This document shows positions 23,928 to 32,419 of a DNA stretch of 59,859 bases, in pieces. The DNA comes from CALFMR01 sp035550595 (GTDB lineage: Bacteria; Acidobacteriota; Vicinamibacteria; Vicinamibacterales; SCN-69-37), in assembly GCA_035550595.1 (NCBI GenBank), contig DASZOV010000095.1, positions 1 through 59,859 on the forward strand, read 5' to 3'. Under the pieces are notes generated by a model. The model was not told the origin of the DNA. It did no database searches and saw only the letters and a program-made list of their open reading frames with translations. The position numbers and the translations under genes are program-made. Numbering within the stretch: the stretch's first letter is position 1; each line of letters starts with the position of its first letter.

Positions 23928-25241
23928 TTACACGGCCGCGGCGGCAGGCCAACGCCCGGCTCGTTCAACTGTCATGGGCAGGCCGCCCTTGGGCGTCAGG
24001 GTGATGGCGGGCTCGGGGACCACTCGCTGCCCGGCAAGTGACCGCAACCGAAGGATGCGGACAATCGTCGCGACGATGAGCGCGCACTCGTGACGCGCGA
24101 GCGCCTGGCCGATGCAGACATGGCGGCCGCCGCCGAACGGAAAATATGCAAAAGGCGGCCACGTCGTGCGGCCTTCGGCAAATCGCTCGGGATCGAATCG
24201 CTGGGGGTCCGGAAAATACTCCGCGCGGCGGTGGACGATCCATGGACAGAGATACAGACTCGAGCCGGCTGCGACGGTCGAGCCGCTCGGCAACCGGTCG
24301 TCGACGACGACGGTGCGCGTGAAGAGCCAGGTCGGCGGATACAGCCGCATCGCCTCGGCGATGACTTGGCGCGTGTAGCGCAGCGCATCGTAGTCACCGG
24401 ACGCCACGCGTCGTCCTCCCGTCGCCGACTCGACTTCCTCCCGCACACGCGCAGCCACATCGTCATGGCACGCGAGCAGGTGCCATGTCCACGTCAGTGC
24501 CTCGGCCACCGTCTCGTATCCGGTCAGCGCGATCGTCCGCGCCTCATCGGCGACGTCGTCATCGTCCAGACCGCGGTCATCGGCGCCACGTGCAGCGAGC
24601 AGGAGCGACAAGAGATCGTTGCCCACGCCCGATTCGCGCCGGCGTGCGATCTCGTCACGAAGGATCGATCCGATGACGCGGCTCGCCTGGCGATGACGCC
24701 AGACGACGGGAAGCGGCAGGCGGTCGCGGCCAGGCACGGGATAGTCGAACCAATATTGGATATAGCGGCGGCGATCGCGAATCGCCGCGGCGAACTCGTC
24801 AGCGCGCCGCGCGTCGCGACCGAGAAGCGCCCGTGTGATGACGTCCTGCGCGAGCCTCGCCATCTCGACAGCGACGTCGACGACCCGGCCGTCGGCCCAA
24901 CTCGACGCACGCATCTCGGCGAGCGTGACCGCCGCCTCCGCAAATGGCGCGATCGCGGCCTGCGCGAACATTGGCTGCAACGCGCGTTTGCGCGCGAGGT
25001 GCGCGTCGCCGGCGAGCGTCAGGAGTCCGGCGCCGGCCAGCCGAACACCCGCGGCGCTGCGACGCTGCGATCCTTTTTCGTAACGCTCGGGATGCGTCTG
25101 AAGCACGTGCTGCACGTCGCGCGCATCTTTCAGCAGCCACGTGTGGGAGCGCATCGGCACGGGCACGACCGGATCGGGCGCGGCCGCGCAGCGCTCGAGA
25201 TAACCGAGCTTGTCGCGGCGAAACGCGACGACGTCGATCAT
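23928..25241 (-). CDS. Cytochrome P450
   Basis: The 437-residue monooxygenase has the I-helix oxygen-binding motif in ALTGYETVAEAL (the usual A/G-G-x-D/E-T), the K-helix ExxR in EAMRLYPP, the PERF motif in DPERFAEG, and the heme loop FPFGGGRHVCIGQ with Cys376. WLFTRTVV in the K-helix region resembles CYP102/CYP4-like bacterial forms, but substrate cannot be told. The ATG at 25241 overlaps the upstream glycosyltransferase stop by 4 bp, so they are co-translated and probably act on the same product. No ferredoxin or reductase gene is adjacent. Confidence 0.93.
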   Translation of the reverse strand: MIDVVAFRRDKLGYLERCAAAPDPVVPVPMRSHTWLLKDARDVQHVLQTHPERYEKGSQRRSAAGVRLAGAGLLTLAGDAHLARKRALQPMFAQAAIAPFAEAAVTLAEMRASSWADGRVVDVAVEMARLAQDVITRALLGRDARRADEFAAAIRDRRRYIQYWFDYPVPGRDRLPLPVVWRHRQASRVIGSILRDEIARRRESGVGNDLLSLLLAARGADDRGLDDDDVADEARTIALTGYETVAEALTWTWHLLACHDDVAARVREEVESATGGRRVASGDYDALRYTRQVIAEAMRLYPPTWLFTRTVVVDDRLPSGSTVAAGSSLYLCPWIVHRRAEYFPDPQRFDPERFAEGRTTWPPFAYFPFGGGRHVCIGQALARHECALIVATIVRILRLRSLAGQRVVPEPAITLTPKGGLPMTVERAGRWPAAAAV

Positions 25242-26491
25242 GACGCGCAGGTCTCCGCGTTCGATGCACCCACGAGGGCCGGTGGCCGCTGCGTCTTCTC
25301 GCGCCGGACTTCGTCGACGAGCGCCAGATACCGCGAGAGGTGCGCGTCGACGGTCCACAGCCGCTCGTAAGCCGCGCGGCCCGCCGCGGCCAGGCGCATG
25401 CGTTCATCCGGTCGCGCGAGCAGCGCCTGCATGTGCTCGACGAGCTCGTCATCGGTCGCATAACTCAACGCGCGTCCTTCGTCGGCCAGTTCGGCGAGCG
25501 AACCGAGACGCCGTGTGATGACGGGCGTTCCGGCGGCCATGGCTTCGGCGGCGACCAACCCGAAGGCTTCGTAGGTCAGTGACGGCACGACGACTCCACA
25601 CGTGCGCGCGTAGGCTGTCCGCATCTCGTCGCGCGAGAGCGTTCCGATGAAATGGATGCGATCGCAGTCGCTGGCCAGACGGCGCAGTTCGGCCTCGTAT
25701 CGGCCGCTTCCGGCGATGACCAGTCGCAGAGCCGGATGCCGGCGCACGAGCGGCACGAGCGTCTGCGCACCCTTGAGCTTCTCGAGGCGGCCAGCAAACA
25801 AGAAGAACGGCTGGGTCGGCAGCGCAGGCACGGGCGGAACGGCGTCCTGCGCATCGACGACGAAGTGCGGCAGGTGGACGAACCGCGCATCGAGGCCGGC
25901 GGCCAGATGACGATCGAGAATCGCGCGGCTCGGCGCAATGACACGATCGACGTGCGCAAGCGATCGAGAGACGAGCCGCGTCCGGCGCCACCACTGCGGC
26001 GGACGACCGTACGCCAATGCGCAACGCACGCACGTCGGCCGTTCGCACGGCGCCTTGTTCATGCGGAACAGCGTGTGCGCCCCGCACAACAGCCAGTGCT
26101 CGTGCAGCGTGAGCAGCGTCACACCGCGGCCGTACCGCAGCACCGCCGGACCGAAGAGCGAGATGTTGTGAAAGTGCACGACGTCGAAGTTGGTGCGATC
26201 GAGATGCCGCTCGAGTGCGCGCGACATGAGCAGGGGAAAGCCCGTCTGATGCGCGGCCACGAGCGCCAGACGCCCCGCGCGGCTCTTCAGCGCGTGCACG
26301 CGCAGACGCGGCGAACGACGAGGACGCGGGTCGGTGGCGTCGATCAAATGCGCGGGATAGGCGTCGCGCAAATAGACGACGTCCACCTCATGGCCGCGAG
26401 CCGCGAGCGCCTCGCTCAAGTCTCGGACGAACCGGCCATCGCCGCCGAACGCATGCGGCGGGTAGAACGTCGTGATCATGCAGAATTTCAC
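25238..26491 (-). CDS. Glycosyltransferase family 4 (GT-B fold)
   Basis: The 417-residue protein starts at a GTG (26491) that gives VKFCMITTFYPPHAFGGDGR, the typical GT4 N-terminus with a GGD acceptor loop. The C-terminal half has FLFAGRLEKLKGAQTL and the EX7E motif in TYEAFGLVAAEA. A cysteine cluster, CERPTCVRCALAYGRP, lies near residue 160, as in several GT4 proteins of capsule or natural-product loci. It should move a sugar from a nucleotide sugar. Overlap with the P450 gene suggests a small glycosylated-product pathway. Confidence 0.9.
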   Translation of the reverse strand: MKFCMITTFYPPHAFGGDGRFVRDLSEALAARGHEVDVVYLRDAYPAHLIDATDPRPRRSPRLRVHALKSRAGRLALVAAHQTGFPLLMSRALERHLDRTNFDVVHFHNISLFGPAVLRYGRGVTLLTLHEHWLLCGAHTLFRMNKAPCERPTCVRCALAYGRPPQWWRRTRLVSRSLAHVDRVIAPSRAILDRHLAAGLDARFVHLPHFVVDAQDAVPPVPALPTQPFFLFAGRLEKLKGAQTLVPLVRRHPALRLVIAGSGRYEAELRRLASDCDRIHFIGTLSRDEMRTAYARTCGVVVPSLTYEAFGLVAAEAMAAGTPVITRRLGSLAELADEGRALSYATDDELVEHMQALLARPDERMRLAAAGRAAYERLWTVDAHLSRYLALVDEVRREKTQRPPALVGASNAETCAS

Positions 26492-26588
26492 GGCGTGGGA
26501 CGCGATTATCGCATGAGGACCGGACGGCCTCGACGCCACCTCTATACTGGTAACGATGGCGTCGTTTCCGGCGCGCGAGGTGACATTC

Positions 26589-26732
26589 ATGGCCATCGAT
26601 CCCGTCTGCGGCATGCAGGTCGATCCCGCGAAGGCCGCGGGCACGAGCGAGTATCAAGGCACGACCTATTACTTCTGCGCGAAGAGCTGCAAGGCGAAAT
26701 TCGACGCGAACCCCAGTCAGTACGTGAAGTAA
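26589..26732 (+). CDS. YHS-domain mini-protein (47 aa)
   Basis: The whole protein is one YHS domain: MAIDPVCGMQV at the start and YQGTTYYFCAKSCKAKF in the middle. The conserved Cys residues (Cys7, Cys30, Cys34) are suited to binding copper or another soft metal. The start follows GAGGTGA at the right distance; an in-frame ATG at 26556 would add 11 residues. It lies 33 bp before a P-type ATPase that also begins with a YHS domain, so it probably serves as a soluble metal carrier or chaperone for the pump. Confidence 0.85.
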   Translation: MAIDPVCGMQVDPAKAAGTSEYQGTTYYFCAKSCKAKFDANPSQYVK

Positions 26733-26765
26733 CCCGGCGCCATCCGGCGCCTCGGAGACGTCCGC

Positions 26766-29198
26766 ATGTCGACCGCGCCTGCCGCAGTCCCCGACGAGGT
26801 CGTCGATCCGGTCTGCGGTATGACGATCAGCCCGTCGGACGCCGTCGGGCACGTCGACTACCGCGGCCAGACGTACTACTTCTGCGCCCAGTCCTGCCTG
26901 GAACGCTTCACGGCCGATCCCGCCGCGTTCCTGGAGCCGACCCCGAACGACACGAAGGCCGCCCCCGCGCGGCCCGATCAGATCTACACGTGCCCGATGG
27001 ATCCGGAGGTCCGTCAGATCGGCCCCGGCGCCTGCCCGAAGTGCGGCATGGCGCTGGAACCCGTCTCGATCGCGCCTGCCACGAAGACCGAGTGGACGTG
27101 TCCCATGCACCCGGAGGTCGTGCGCGACGCGCCGGGCGCGTGCCCGATCTGCGGGATGGCGCTCGAGCCGCGACAGGTCGCGGTCGACGTCTCGAATCCC
27201 GAGCTCGACGACATGACACGGCGGTTCCGCTGGTCGCTCGCGCTCACGGCGCCGATTCTCGCCGCGATGATCGCGGACGTCTTCCCCGGCCGACCGCTCG
27301 AACGCGCGCTGCCGATGGGCGTGATGACGTGGATCGAGCTACTCCTCGCCACGCCCGTCGTCGTCTGGGGCGGGTGGCCGTTCTTCGTCCGCGGCTGGGC
27401 GTCAATCGTCAATCGCCACCTGAACATGTTCACGCTCATCGCGATGGGCGTGGGCGCGTCGTACGTCTTCAGCGTGATCGCGACCGTCGCGCCGGGACTC
27501 TTCCCTGACGCCTTCCGTACGCACGGCGGACGGATCGGCGTCTACTTCGAGCCGGCCGCGGTCATCGTCGTGCTCGTGCTGCTCGGACAAGTGCTCGAGC
27601 TCCGCGCGCGCGGACGCACGAGCGCGGCCATTCGCAACCTGCTCGGCCTCACACCGACCACGGCAAGACGCGTCGAGACCGACGGACGCGAGGTCGACGT
27701 TCCACTCGAGACCATCCATCCAGGCGATCGTCTTCGCGTGCGGCCCGGCGACCGCGTGCCGGTCGATGGCGTCGTCATCGACGGCCACACGAACGTCGAC
27801 GAGTCGATGGTGACCGGCGAACCGGTGCCCGCCGAGAAGACGACCGGCAGCCCGGTCACGGGCGGCACGGTCAACGGCACGGGCACGTTCGTGATGAAGG
27901 CGCAACGTGTCGGCGCGGACACGCTCCTCGCGCGCATCGTGCAACTCGTCAGCGACGCGCAACGCTCGCGCGCACCCATTCAGCGGCTGGCGGATCGCGT
28001 GTCGGCCTGGTTCGTTCCAGCCGTCGTCATCGCGGCGATCGTCACGTTCGTCGTATGGGCGATGGTCGGTCCTGAGCCGCGTCTGGCGAGCGCACTCGTC
28101 AACGCGGTCGCGGTGCTCATCATCGCGTGTCCGTGCGCGCTCGGCCTCGCGACGCCGATGTCGATCATGGTCGGCACGGGCCGCGGCGCGGAGATGGGCG
28201 TGCTCCTGCGCAACGCCGAGGCGCTCGAAGTGCTCGGCCGCGTCGACACGGTCGTCGTCGACAAGACCGGGACATTGACCGAAGGACACCCGTCACTCGC
28301 GACCGTGCAGGCGGCGTCCGGATTCACCGAGCCTGACGTCCTGCGATTCGCCGCCAGTCTCGAACGCGTGAGCGAACATCCGCTCGCGACGGCGATCGTC
28401 CGCGGCGCCGAGGCGCGCGGCGTCGTGACGAGCGACGTGACGAACTTTCAATCGATGACCGGTCAGGGCGTCACCGGCGTCGTCGACGGCCGGCGCGTGG
28501 GCGTCGGCAACGCGACGCTCGTGTCGACGCTCGGCGCGACGCTCGATCCACTGGCCGAGGCCGCCGACGCGGCGCGGGCGCATGGCGAGACGGTGATGTT
28601 CGTCGTCGTCGACGATCGACTGGCGGGACTTTTTGGCGTCACCGATCGCGTGAAGCCGACGGCTGCTGGCGCGATTCGCGATCTCCATGCCGAGGGGTTG
28701 CGCGTGGTCATGCTCACCGGCGACACCCGCGCCACGGCGGACGTCGTCGCGCGCGCGGTCGGCATCGATCGGGTCGAGGCCGAGGTATTGCCCGACGTCA
28801 AAGCCTCGGTCGTCAAACGCCTGCAGGATGAAGGCCGGCGGGTGGCGATGGCCGGCGATGGCATCAACGACGCGCCCGCGCTCGCGCAGGCCGACGTCGG
28901 CATTGCGATGGGCACGGGCACGGACGTCGCGATGGAGAGCGCCGGCGTGACGCTCGTCGGCGGCGATCTCCGCGGGCTCGTTCGGGCGCGGCGGCTCAGC
29001 GTGGCGACGATGAAGAACATCCGGCAGAATCTGTTCTTCGCGTTCGTCTACAACGTGATTGGCGTACCCATCGCCGCCGGCGCGCTCTATCCCGCTTTCG
29101 GCTGGCAGCTCAGCCCGATCGTCGCGAGCGCCGCGATGACGTTCAGCTCGGTGTCGGTCATCACGAACGCGCTGCGCCTGAGACGCGCGCGCGTCTGA
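26766..29198 (+). CDS. copA: Copper/heavy-metal P1B-type ATPase with YHS and two HMBD motifs
   Basis: The 810-residue pump begins with a YHS domain (DPVCGMTISPSDA, YYFCAQSCLERF). Two heavy-metal-binding repeats follow (YTCPMDPEV...CPKCGMALEP and WTCPMHPEV...CPICGMALEP), then the P1B core. The core has the transport motif CPC at 455-457 (IACPCALGLATP), phosphorylated Asp499 in DKTGTLTEG, and GDGINDAPAL. It should export Cu+ or Ag+ from the cytosol. The double HMBD plus YHS head replaces the usual HMA domains and is typical of CopA/SilP-like pumps in environmental bacteria. It is the second gene after the YHS mini-protein. Confidence 0.93.
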   Translation: MSTAPAAVPDEVVDPVCGMTISPSDAVGHVDYRGQTYYFCAQSCLERFTADPAAFLEPTPNDTKAAPARPDQIYTCPMDPEVRQIGPGACPKCGMALEPVSIAPATKTEWTCPMHPEVVRDAPGACPICGMALEPRQVAVDVSNPELDDMTRRFRWSLALTAPILAAMIADVFPGRPLERALPMGVMTWIELLLATPVVVWGGWPFFVRGWASIVNRHLNMFTLIAMGVGASYVFSVIATVAPGLFPDAFRTHGGRIGVYFEPAAVIVVLVLLGQVLELRARGRTSAAIRNLLGLTPTTARRVETDGREVDVPLETIHPGDRLRVRPGDRVPVDGVVIDGHTNVDESMVTGEPVPAEKTTGSPVTGGTVNGTGTFVMKAQRVGADTLLARIVQLVSDAQRSRAPIQRLADRVSAWFVPAVVIAAIVTFVVWAMVGPEPRLASALVNAVAVLIIACPCALGLATPMSIMVGTGRGAEMGVLLRNAEALEVLGRVDTVVVDKTGTLTEGHPSLATVQAASGFTEPDVLRFAASLERVSEHPLATAIVRGAEARGVVTSDVTNFQSMTGQGVTGVVDGRRVGVGNATLVSTLGATLDPLAEAADAARAHGETVMFVVVDDRLAGLFGVTDRVKPTAAGAIRDLHAEGLRVVMLTGDTRATADVVARAVGIDRVEAEVLPDVKASVVKRLQDEGRRVAMAGDGINDAPALAQADVGIAMGTGTDVAMESAGVTLVGGDLRGLVRARRLSVATMKNIRQNLFFAFVYNVIGVPIAAGALYPAFGWQLSPIVASAAMTFSSVSVITNALRLRRARV

Positions 29199-29246
29199 GA
29201 TGCACCGCATCACACGACGGTTCCCACTGCGTGAGGAGTGCAATCG

Positions 29247-30284
29247 ATGACAGAGGCGATTGAGTTCGGGCTCGACACCTTCGGCGACGTGACGGTCGAC
29301 GGTCGCGGCCGGCGGCTGCCGCAGGCCGAGGTGATCCGCCACGTCGTCGAGGAAGCCGTGCTGGCCGATCGTGTCGGCGTCGACTTCATCGGCGTCGGCG
29401 AACACCATCGCGACGACTTCGCCGCGTCAGCGCCCGACGTCGTGCTGGCGGCCATCGCGAGCCGGACGTCGCGCATCCGCCTCGGATCGTCGGTGACCGT
29501 CTTGAGCTCGGACGATCCGGTCCGCGTCTTCCAGCGCTTCTCGACGATCGATGCCGTATCGAACGGCCGCGCGGAAGTCGTCCTCGGCCGTGGATCGTTT
29601 ACCGAGTCGTTTCCGCTTTTCGGCTACGACCTCTCGCAGTACGACCAGCTCTTCGAAGAGAAGCTCGATCTCTTCGCGCAGATTCTCGAACAGCGGCCGG
29701 TGACGTGGTCTGGACGCACGCGGTCGGCGCTCAGCGCGCAGACGATCTATCCGCCGATCGAGCACGGCCGCCTGCGCACGTGGGTCGGCGTCGGCGGCAG
29801 CCCGGAGTCCGTCATCCGCGCCGCGCGCCACGGGCTACCGCTCATCGTCGCCATCATCGGCGGCAACCCGCAGCGGTTCACGCAGTTCACGGATCTGTAT
29901 CGCGCCGCGCTCGAGCGACTGGGCAAGCCGGTGCTGCCGATTGGCGCGCACTCGCCAGGGCACGTGGCGGCGAGCGACGCGGAGGCGCGCGAGGCGATCT
30001 GGCCGCACTATGCCGCGATGATGACGCGCATCGGCCGCGAACGCGGCTGGTCGCCGGTCACACGCGAGCACTTCGAGCACGAAGCTGGGCCTGACGGCGC
30101 CCTCTGCGTGGGATCACCCGAGACCGTCGCGCAGAAGATCGCGCGCACGATCCGGCTGCTAGGGCTTTCACGATTCGGGATGAAGTACAGCGCCGGCACG
30201 TTGCCGCACGAAGCGCTGATGACGAGCATCGAGCTCTACGGCACCGAGGTCATTCCGCGCGTGCGGGAACTCATCAAGGCGTAG
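29247..30284 (+). CDS. LLM-class flavin-dependent oxidoreductase
   Basis: The 345-residue protein matches the bacterial luciferase-like monooxygenase fold: EFGLDTFGDVTVDGRG, FIGVGEHHRDDFAASAPDVV, GRAEVVLGRGSF and WVGVGGSPES. It should use FMNH2 or F420H2 to oxidise an unknown substrate. I chose the ATG at 29247 because GAGGAG lies 8 nt upstream; a GTG nine bases earlier would sit inside that site. It follows the copper pump after 48 bp and may be read through from it. Confidence 0.88.
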   Translation: MTEAIEFGLDTFGDVTVDGRGRRLPQAEVIRHVVEEAVLADRVGVDFIGVGEHHRDDFAASAPDVVLAAIASRTSRIRLGSSVTVLSSDDPVRVFQRFSTIDAVSNGRAEVVLGRGSFTESFPLFGYDLSQYDQLFEEKLDLFAQILEQRPVTWSGRTRSALSAQTIYPPIEHGRLRTWVGVGGSPESVIRAARHGLPLIVAIIGGNPQRFTQFTDLYRAALERLGKPVLPIGAHSPGHVAASDAEAREAIWPHYAAMMTRIGRERGWSPVTREHFEHEAGPDGALCVGSPETVAQKIARTIRLLGLSRFGMKYSAGTLPHEALMTSIELYGTEVIPRVRELIKA

Positions 30285-30340
30285 ACAGACAGAAAGACGG
30301 CGTTCGATCGCGCGGCCCGGACACGCGGAGCCGTGCGCCA

Positions 30341-31153
30341 TCAGCCGCCCGCGCCACCGGTACCACCCGTACCGCCGGCCCCACCGTTTCCGCCAGCACC
30401 GCCGTTACCAATCAAGCCGCCGTCTCCGCCGGCGCCCCCGTTCCCGCCCGTGCCGGCGCCACCGTTCCCGCCATTGCCCCCGGCGCCTCCGTTGCCGTCG
30501 AAGATGCCGCCGTTGCCACCATTCCCGCCGTTTCCTCCTGTACCGCCATCACCGCCGTTACCTCCCGTCCCTCCGGCGCCCCCGTTGCCGCCATTGCCGG
30601 CCAGGCCACCGTCTCCGCCATTCCCGCCTACGCCGGCGCCGCCGTTGCCTCCATTACCGCCGTTGCCTCCGGTCCCTCCCGCACCGCCATCACCACCGTT
30701 GCCTCCGTTACCTGCAGCGCCCCCGTTACCGCCATTCCCGCCGTTGCCGCCAGCCGTGGACTGCGCGGCCGCGGGAGACGGAACGGCTATCGATTCGACG
30801 ATGGGCAGCAGCGCGACCGCGAGGCCGCGCTGAATCAAGGCGCGCCGCGTCAGATCCGGTCGTCCGGCGTCGAACGCGGCAGGCGGCGCTTCGAGCAAGT
30901 GCGCCGCTTCGAGCTGCCGCCCGGCGACGGCGACGATCGCGTCGATGTCGCCGTTGCCGACGTTCAGCGCCTCGGCGAGCGCGGCGCCGAGTTGCACCGG
31001 CGTCGTGACGCCGTCGCAGCGTTCCCAGATGAACGCCGCCGTCCGGTTGAGGACGTGCGCCTCGTGCCGGCTCCAGTCGTAGATGCAGAGTTCGTCGCCG
31101 ATCCGTTCGACATGGACCGTCGAAACACGCCGGGGAGGGATGATGTCGCGCAT
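30341..31153 (-). CDS. PqqD-like domain / Tat-like signal / Gly-Gly-Asn repeat protein (3)
   Basis: The 270-residue protein repeats the plan of the two proteins at 7.9-9.0 kb. Residues 1-92 are PqqD-like (LCIYDWSRHEAHVLNRTAAF, WERCDGVTTPVQL). Residues 102-130 hold TRRALIQRG, a hydrophobic stretch and AAA|Q. The tail (131-270) is GGNGGNGG, GGDGGAGG and GGTGG units instead of GPT. Gly-Gly-X tails of this sort can form polyglycine-II-type sheets or bundles and resemble PGRS-type segments. No nucleotidyltransferase/HPrK gene is next to it, so it may depend on the enzyme at 9.1 kb or act alone. Function unknown. Confidence 0.85.
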   Translation of the reverse strand: MRDIIPPRRVSTVHVERIGDELCIYDWSRHEAHVLNRTAAFIWERCDGVTTPVQLGAALAEALNVGNGDIDAIVAVAGRQLEAAHLLEAPPAAFDAGRPDLTRRALIQRGLAVALLPIVESIAVPSPAAAQSTAGGNGGNGGNGGAAGNGGNGGDGGAGGTGGNGGNGGNGGAGVGGNGGDGGLAGNGGNGGAGGTGGNGGDGGTGGNGGNGGNGGIFDGNGGAGGNGGNGGAGTGGNGGAGGDGGLIGNGGAGGNGGAGGTGGTGGAGG

Positions 31154-31363
31154 GTGTCGTCGCCGCAGCGGGCCGTCTCCGCGAGACGCGGCAGCCGTGT
31201 GGCGTTCACGCGCGCGGGACAGTCAAGGGGGCGACCAGACACTATCGGATCGCGTGCGGTGTTGACAACAGCCGCACGCCGGGTCGTGAAGTGCGTCTCC
31301 CGCGCCCCCTCGGGCCGGACGGTGTCGCTTGCCGACCCGTTCGGTCCCGGAGTAGGCTGCGCC

Positions 31364-32320
31364 ATGCTCACACGTTCCGTACGGCCGCGCCTTCTGGCGC
31401 TCGCTGTCGTTTTGGTGTGCACGGCCATCGCCGCGTCCGAATCCGTACGGACGACGGCGCCAACCACGCCAGTCCGCCCGAAGATCACCGGCGTCGCTGG
31501 CTTCGCGGTCAAGGTGAGCGATCTCACCGCGGCGCGCGCGTTCTACTCCGGCATCCTGGGTCTCGACGAGGCGTTCACGATCAAAAGTCCCGTCGGCGGC
31601 CCGGACCTCACCACGTTCAAGATCAACGATCGCCAGTACGTCTATCTCGCGCCAGGCTTGTCAGGCGACGAAAGCCGGCTGCTCTATGTCGGCTACGAAA
31701 CCGACGATGCCCGCGCACTCCGAACGTATCTGGCGAGCAAAGGCGTCGCGGTGCCCGACGCAGTCACACCCGATCCGCAGGGCAATCTCAGCCTGATCGT
31801 GAAAGATCCCGAGGGCAACGACGTCCAGTTCATCCAATACATGCCTGGCTCGCTCCATACGCGTAATGCCGGGAAGTTCCTGTCCGATCGCCGCCTGTCG
31901 AAGGAAGCGCTGCACGTCGGCTATCGCATCCATGACGCGGCGCGCATGGATACGTTCTACCAGGACATTCTCGGCTTCCGCCTGATGTGGAAGGGCGGCA
32001 ACACGGACAACGACTTCCGCTGGATCTCGATGCTCGTGCCCGACGGCACGGAGTGGCTGGAATACATGGTCGATACCGGCACGCCGGCGCCGCGCACGCT
32101 CGGGATCTGGAATCATCTCGCGTTCGGCACGCTCGATCAGCAGGCCGTGGCGCGCGCGGTGCTCGCGCGCGGCTATCGCGGACAGGCGCAGCCGAAGATC
32201 GGACGCGACGGTCGCTGGCTGATGGACCTGACCGATCCGGACTTGACGCGCGTCGAGTTCATGATCCGCAAGCCCGTCCAGACGCCCTGCTGCTCGCCGC
32301 TGCACGACGTCGTCGACTGA
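31364..32320 (+). CDS. Exported VOC (glyoxalase/dioxygenase-fold) protein
   Basis: The 318-residue protein has an N-terminal hydrophobic export segment (LLALAVVLVCTAIAAS) and two vicinal-oxygen-chelate modules (about 42-160 and 180-310). Module one has VAGFAVKVSDLTAARAFYSG and DPEGNDVQFIQY; module two has HVGYRIHDAARMDTFYQDIL and NHLAFGTLD. Metal-ligand His and Glu positions are present in part, so it could be a dioxygenase, a lyase or a binding protein. Export of such a protein is less common. The 210 bp upstream shows nothing I can identify. Confidence 0.8.
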   Translation: MLTRSVRPRLLALAVVLVCTAIAASESVRTTAPTTPVRPKITGVAGFAVKVSDLTAARAFYSGILGLDEAFTIKSPVGGPDLTTFKINDRQYVYLAPGLSGDESRLLYVGYETDDARALRTYLASKGVAVPDAVTPDPQGNLSLIVKDPEGNDVQFIQYMPGSLHTRNAGKFLSDRRLSKEALHVGYRIHDAARMDTFYQDILGFRLMWKGGNTDNDFRWISMLVPDGTEWLEYMVDTGTPAPRTLGIWNHLAFGTLDQQAVARAVLARGYRGQAQPKIGRDGRWLMDLTDPDLTRVEFMIRKPVQTPCCSPLHDVVD

Positions 32321-32419
32321 CGCGAAGACGCGTACGTCGCGTCGCGCGCGATAGAATGCGCGCGCTCGCGTTCTGGCACTCGCACCGCCGCGCCGCATTC
32401 CCAGTTCCGGAGAAGCCCG

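Noticed and set aside
30341..30760. Tandem short repeats that could suggest a CRISPR array or PE_PGRS protein
   Set aside because: Units are in-frame codon repeats without spacers, and no mycobacterial PE domain is present.
30333..30833. Plus-strand Pro-rich PPAPP frame
   Set aside because: It is the antisense image of the Gly-Gly-Asn tail and lacks a start context.
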